A stretch of 31,651 nt of DNA from an uncultured Haloferula sp. GTDB lineage: Bacteria; Verrucomicrobiota; Verrucomicrobiae; Verrucomicrobiales; Akkermansiaceae. Each line of letters begins with the position of its first letter. The first letter of the stretch is position 1. Below the pieces are notes generated by a model that saw only the letters and a list, made by a program, of their open reading frames with translations, was not told the origin of the DNA and made no database searches. Positions 28,568 to 31,651 of this stretch are shown here, piece after piece. The stretch spans positions 1-31,651 of the forward strand of contig CAMPGU010000014.1 in the NCBI GenBank assembly GCA_946885645.1, read 5' to 3'. The position numbers and the translations under genes are program-made.

Positions 28568-29920
28568 TTCCACCGCCGCCACGATTGCCCCGAAAACCTC
28601 CTCCGCCCGGCTCACCGGCACTGGCGAGCCGATGATCAGCGGCTTCTCGCCATCGTCCACCTTGTCCCGCCCGTGGGAACCCTTCACCAGCGTGGCGTCC
28701 AGCGGGATCACGTCTAGCAGGCCCCGCAGCCCGAGCTTCTTCTTCAGGAGGAATTTCGCGATCTTCAGCTTCGGGTGCGCGATCTCCGGGTCGAGGAAAA
28801 GCTCCACCGGGTCGTAGCCCGGCTTGCGGTGGATATCCACGCAGCGCGCGAAGTCCGGTGCCTTCGCATCGTCCTCCCAGAAATAGTAGGTGAACCATGC
28901 GTCCGGTTGTGAAATCGCGATCAGCTCGCCTGCCCGTTCTTCGCCGATCCCGCCGCCCCACAAGTCCTTTGCCGCGCGGACCTCATCCACGCCTTCGGTC
29001 TGCTCCAGCAAGGCCTTCACTTCCGGCAGCAGCGATCGGTCGTTCACGTAAACGTGCGCCATCTGGTGATCGGCCACCGCGAAGACCTTCGAGCCGCCGG
29101 CATCCAGCGTCTCAAGGCCGAGTTCCTCCTTGATCTGGATCCAGCCCCGTTTGCGGAAGATGCGGTTCAAGTGGACCGGTCTCGCTACCTTCGAAATCCC
29201 GTATTCGGAAACCACCAGCACCTTGATGCCGCGTGATTCGAGAAAATCGATCAGGTCGCCAGCGACGCGGTCGATCGCCTCCAGCTCCGCCTTCATCTCC
29301 GGCGCGTCGGGTCCCCATTTCTGAAGCCCGTAATCGAGATGCGGCAGATAGACCAGACTCAGCGCCGGCTTCTCCCGCTCTTCCGTCCACTTGGCGGAAG
29401 CCGCGATCCATTCGGAACACGCGATTCCCGCGCCCGGGCCCCAGAAGCTGGGAAAGGGGAAGGGGCCGAGGTCCGCCTTCACCTGCTCCCGCAGCTCCAT
29501 CGGCTGCGTGTGGATGTCGAAAACCTTCCGCCCGTCCGCGGGGTAAAGCGGCCGCGGGGTCATCGCGATGTCCGCGCTGGAGTACATGTTGTACCACCAG
29601 AAGAGCTTCGCGCAGGTGAAGCCGGGGTGCTTGCGGCGCAGGTGCTCCCAGACCTTTTCGCCGCGCACCAGATGATTGCTCTGCTTCCAGAAGCGCACCT
29701 CGGCGCTCTCCCGGTCGTACCAGCCGTTCGCCACGATCCCGTGCTCGCGCGGGCTCTTCCCGGTCAGCATGGAGGACTGGGCCGTGCAAGTCACCGCGGG
29801 GAAGGCCGGCGGAAACGACTGCATCCCGTGCTTCTGCGCGAACGCTGCCAGCCGCGGCATCGAAGGGCCGAGCAGGGAAGGGGAGAGCCCCACCACGTTG
29901 ATGACCGCCACGCGCTGCAT
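28556..29920 (-). CDS. Type I phosphodiesterase/nucleotide pyrophosphatase (alkaline phosphatase superfamily), EboF-like
   Basis: A 454-residue metal-dependent phosphodiesterase. VINVVGLSPSLLG opens the fold. The nucleophile is Thr44 in PAVTCTAQSSMLTG, spaced like the TFPNHYTIVTG motif of nucleotide pyrophosphatases. Later metal-site blocks are YLPHLDYGLQKWG, VVSEYGISK, VADHQMAHVYVND and PLDATLVKGSHGR. From memory it closely resembles the alkaline-phosphatase-family protein of ebo/edb gene clusters; no other ebo gene is nearby. It probably hydrolyses a phosphodiester or pyrophosphate; no signal peptide is seen, so it is likely cytoplasmic. The ATG at 29920 is chosen; the open frame further upstream is an out-of-frame reading of the DUF1501 gene. 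Confidence 0.87.
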   Translation of the reverse strand: MQRVAVINVVGLSPSLLGPSMPRLAAFAQKHGMQSFPPAFPAVTCTAQSSMLTGKSPREHGIVANGWYDRESAEVRFWKQSNHLVRGEKVWEHLRRKHPGFTCAKLFWWYNMYSSADIAMTPRPLYPADGRKVFDIHTQPMELREQVKADLGPFPFPSFWGPGAGIACSEWIAASAKWTEEREKPALSLVYLPHLDYGLQKWGPDAPEMKAELEAIDRVAGDLIDFLESRGIKVLVVSEYGISKVARPVHLNRIFRKRGWIQIKEELGLETLDAGGSKVFAVADHQMAHVYVNDRSLLPEVKALLEQTEGVDEVRAAKDLWGGGIGEERAGELIAISQPDAWFTYYFWEDDAKAPDFARCVDIHRKPGYDPVELFLDPEIAHPKLKIAKFLLKKKLGLRGLLDVIPLDATLVKGSHGRDKVDDGEKPLIIGSPVPVSRAEEVFGAIVAAVESGG

Positions 29921-29945
29921 GCGCCGGAGTCTTCCAGCCGGAGGG

Positions 29946-29970
29946 CGGCATGGCAATCCCCGCCATGCCG
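29946..29970 (-). other. Strong hairpin between DUF1501 and phosphodiesterase genes
   Basis: CGGCATGGC (29946-29954) and GCCATGCCG (29962-29970) form a perfect 9-bp stem with a 7-nt loop, starting 6 nt after the DUF1501 stop. No T-tract follows on the minus strand, so it is a factor-dependent terminator or RNA-stability element at best. The inverted repeat itself is certain. Confidence 0.5.
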
Positions 29971-29976
29971 GCCGCT

Positions 29977-31434
29977 TCAGGCCAGGATGTCTTTCACCAC
30001 CTTCGCCGGCTCCACTCCGGTCAGGCGCTGGTCCAGACCTTGGAATTTGAAGCTGAGCCGCTCGTGGCTTAGACCGAGCTGATGCAGGATCGTCGCGTGG
30101 AGGTCGCGGATGTGCACGGGGTTCCGGGTGATGTTGTAGCTCATCTCGTCCGTTTCGCCGTAAACCTGTCCGCCTTTCACGCCGCCGCCTGCCATCCACA
30201 GCGAGAAGCAGCGCGGATGGTGGTCGCGCCCGTAGTTGGTCTCGCTGAGGCCGCCCTGGCAATACACCGTGCGGCCGAATTCCCCGCCCCAGATGACGAG
30301 CGTGTCTTCCAGCATTCCCCGTTGCTTGAGGTCCTGGATCAGGCCATAGCAGCCCTGGTCCACATCCTGGCACTGCGAGCGCAGGTCGCGCGGGAGATCG
30401 CCGTGCTGGTCCCAGCCGCGATGGAAGATCTGGACGAAGCGGGTCCCCCTTTCGAGCAGGCGGCGGGCCATCAGCGCGGAACTCGCGAAAGTGCCGCGCA
30501 CCTTGCTGTCCTGCCCGTAGAGCTCGTACACGTGCTCCGGCTCGCCGGACATATCCGCGAGCTCCGGCACGGAGGACTGCATGCGGAAGGCCATCTCGTA
30601 CTGCTGGATGCGCGTCTGGATTTCCGGATCGCCCACCGCCTCGTAGGACCGCTGGTTCATCGCGTTCAGGCCGTCCAGCATCTTGCGCCGCAGGTCCCGG
30701 GAAATCCCGGGCGCGTCCTGGAGGTAGAGCACCGGGTCGCCCTTCGAGCGCAGTGCCACCCCGGCGTGCTTGCCCGGCAGATAGCCCGCGCCCCAGAGGC
30801 GGGCCGAGATCGCCTGCACGTTCGCATACGGGGAGGTGTGCGTGGCGTGCAGCACCACAAAGGTCGGCAAGTCCTCGTTCATGCTGCCCAGGCCGTAGGA
30901 CAGCCAGGAGCCGATCGAGGCCTTCCCCGACTGCATCGAGCCGGTGTACAGGAGCTGGTTCGCGGGCTCGTGGTTGATCGCCTCCGTGTGCATCGATTTG
31001 ATGATGCAGAGATCGTCCGCCATCCGGGCGGTCCACGGCAGCAGTTCGCTGATCCAGGCGCCGCCCTGCCCGTGCTGGGCGAATTTGAAGATCGTAGGAG
31101 CCAGCGGGAAAGCGGCTTGGCCGGAAGTCATCCCCGTCAGGCGCTGTCCTTCTTTTGCCAGCCAATCCTTGAGATCCTCCTTGAAGCGCTTCTGCAGGTC
31201 CGGCTTGTAGTCGAAGAGGTCCAGCTGCGACGGCGCGCCGATCAAGGAAATGTAAATCGCCCGCTTCGCCTTCGGCGCGATGTGGGGCAGCATCTCCTCC
31301 ATCGCCGCGGGCGAGGAAAAGGCCCGGCCGCCGCCCAGCAGGGACGACAGCGCCGCCACCCCCAGACCGGTGCCGTTCTTCCGGAAGAACTGCCTGCGGG
31401 TGATTGCGGAGTTGTAGTCGTGGATCGTATTCAT
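29977..31434 (-). CDS. Tat-exported DUF1501 protein
   Basis: A 485-residue protein with a twin-arginine signal ([10 protein letters not shown], Arg13-Arg14, then [18 protein letters not shown]). The DUF1501 body, an alkaline-phosphatase/sulfatase-like fold, shows [48 protein letters not shown] and IWGGEFGRT, then [24 protein letters not shown]1501 proteins are abundant in Planctomycetes and Verrucomicrobia and nearly always follow a DUF1553 protein, as here. Their activity is unproven. The export signal indicates folding in the cytoplasm, possibly with a cofactor or metals, before periplasmic delivery. The ATG is at 31434; there is no Shine-Dalgarno sequence. Confidence 0.93.
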   Translation of the reverse strand: MNTIHDYNSAITRRQFFRKNGTGLGVAALSSLLGGGRAFSSPAAMEEMLPHIAPKAKRAIYISLIGAPSQLDLFDYKPDLQKRFKEDLKDWLAKEGQRLTGMTSGQAAFPLAPTIFKFAQHGQGGAWISELLPWTARMADDLCIIKSMHTEAINHEPANQLLYTGSMQSGKASIGSWLSYGLGSMNEDLPTFVVLHATHTSPYANVQAISARLWGAGYLPGKHAGVALRSKGDPVLYLQDAPGISRDLRRKMLDGLNAMNQRSYEAVGDPEIQTRIQQYEMAFRMQSSVPELADMSGEPEHVYELYGQDSKVRGTFASSALMARRLLERGTRFVQIFHRGWDQHGDLPRDLRSQCQDVDQGCYGLIQDLKQRGMLEDTLVIWGGEFGRTVYCQGGLSETNYGRDHHPRCFSLWMAGGGVKGGQVYGETDEMSYNITRNPVHIRDLHATILHQLGLSHERLSFKFQGLDQRLTGVEPAKVVKDILA

Positions 31435-31555
31435 GGCTCTGAAGGTGGTCCGCTCGGTCCCGCGAGCGGATGGAGCAAGGGGTGGAGCTTGTCGGGAATG
31501 AAAAGATCGGAAGAGGTGCCTGCGCTCGCTTCGTCCGCCCGGAGGACCGGGTCTT

Positions 31556-31651
31556 TTACTTGTTCAGCGTTTCGTCCAGATTCAGCAACTGGCTCGACAC
31601 CAGCGTCCATGCCGCGAGTTCGGAGACGTCAAGCGCGGCATCGGCCTTGCT
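31556..31651 (-). CDS. DUF1553 (PSD1) protein, C-terminal fragment
   Basis: The last 31 codons and TAA of a minus-strand gene cut by the right edge. The peptide contains [20 protein letters not shown], the usual C-terminal end of DUF1553 proteins (often DUF1549/DUF1553 with a cytochrome c-like domain). It is the normal upstream partner of DUF1501 genes. It lies 121 nt before the DUF1501 start, with a 5-bp hairpin (CCCGG-TCCT-CCGGG) after its stop but no T-tract. Confidence 0.8.
   Translation of the reverse strand, partial: SKADAALDVSELAAWTLVSSQLLNLDETLNK

Noticed and set aside
29921..31165. 415-residue N-terminal extension of the phosphodiesterase frame
   Set aside because: It overlaps the DUF1501 gene out of frame. 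The phosphodiesterase fold begins at the ATG at 29920.

Overview
The window is GC-rich bacterial DNA that most resembles a Verrucomicrobiota chromosome (Luteolibacter/Haloferula-like; this is inferred, not proven). It encodes a Gram-negative envelope (LpxA, a TonB-dependent receptor, TonB/ExbB/ExbD, an OprO/P-type porin). It also has the DUF1501 plus DUF1553 pair typical of Planctomycetes/Verrucomicrobia. Apart from cstA, most start codons lack a clear Shine-Dalgarno sequence. I found no tRNA, rRNA, CRISPR array or transposase.

Region 1 (1-14987, all minus strand) is a nearly continuous gene train read right to left. It starts with a 1150-residue TonB-dependent receptor and a 1045-residue surface-type protein built of two long repeats. 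A strong intrinsic terminator follows, then DUF3450, a TtpC-like MotA/TolQ/ExbB protein, ExbB, ExbD, TonB, a periplasmic TPR protein, an OprO/P-like porin, a secreted protein of unknown function, an FMN reductase, and a second secreted protein cut by the window edge. Gene order and 1-8 nt junctions match the TonB2/TtpC type of energiser known from Vibrio and relatives. Here it sits beside its own apparent receptor and porin. The substrate cannot be read from the sequence.

Region 2 (15090-19832) holds a MYG1-family hydrolase and LpxA on the minus strand. Divergent from them are CoaD and then CstA on the plus strand. CstA is preceded by a 324-nt leader containing several strong inverted repeats.

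Region 3 (19850-27563, minus) holds a D-2-hydroxyacid dehydrogenase, a UvrD/PcrA-type helicase, and a complete branched-chain amino-acid-type ABC operon livKHMGF. The helicase lies directly downstream of livF with no visible terminator between them.

Region 4 (27699-31651) holds a two-gene plus-strand cassette: a 111-residue protein and a DUF6036-like nucleotidyltransferase. Tail to tail with it is a type I phosphodiesterase/alkaline-phosphatase-family protein on the minus strand, followed by a Tat-exported DUF1501 protein and the C-terminus of a DUF1553 protein cut by the right edge.

The two strongest points of interest are the self-contained TtpC-type TonB transport locus and, inside it, an 806-bp perfectly identical internal repeat in the surface-protein gene, whose flanks have diverged. 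That pattern suggests recent gene conversion.
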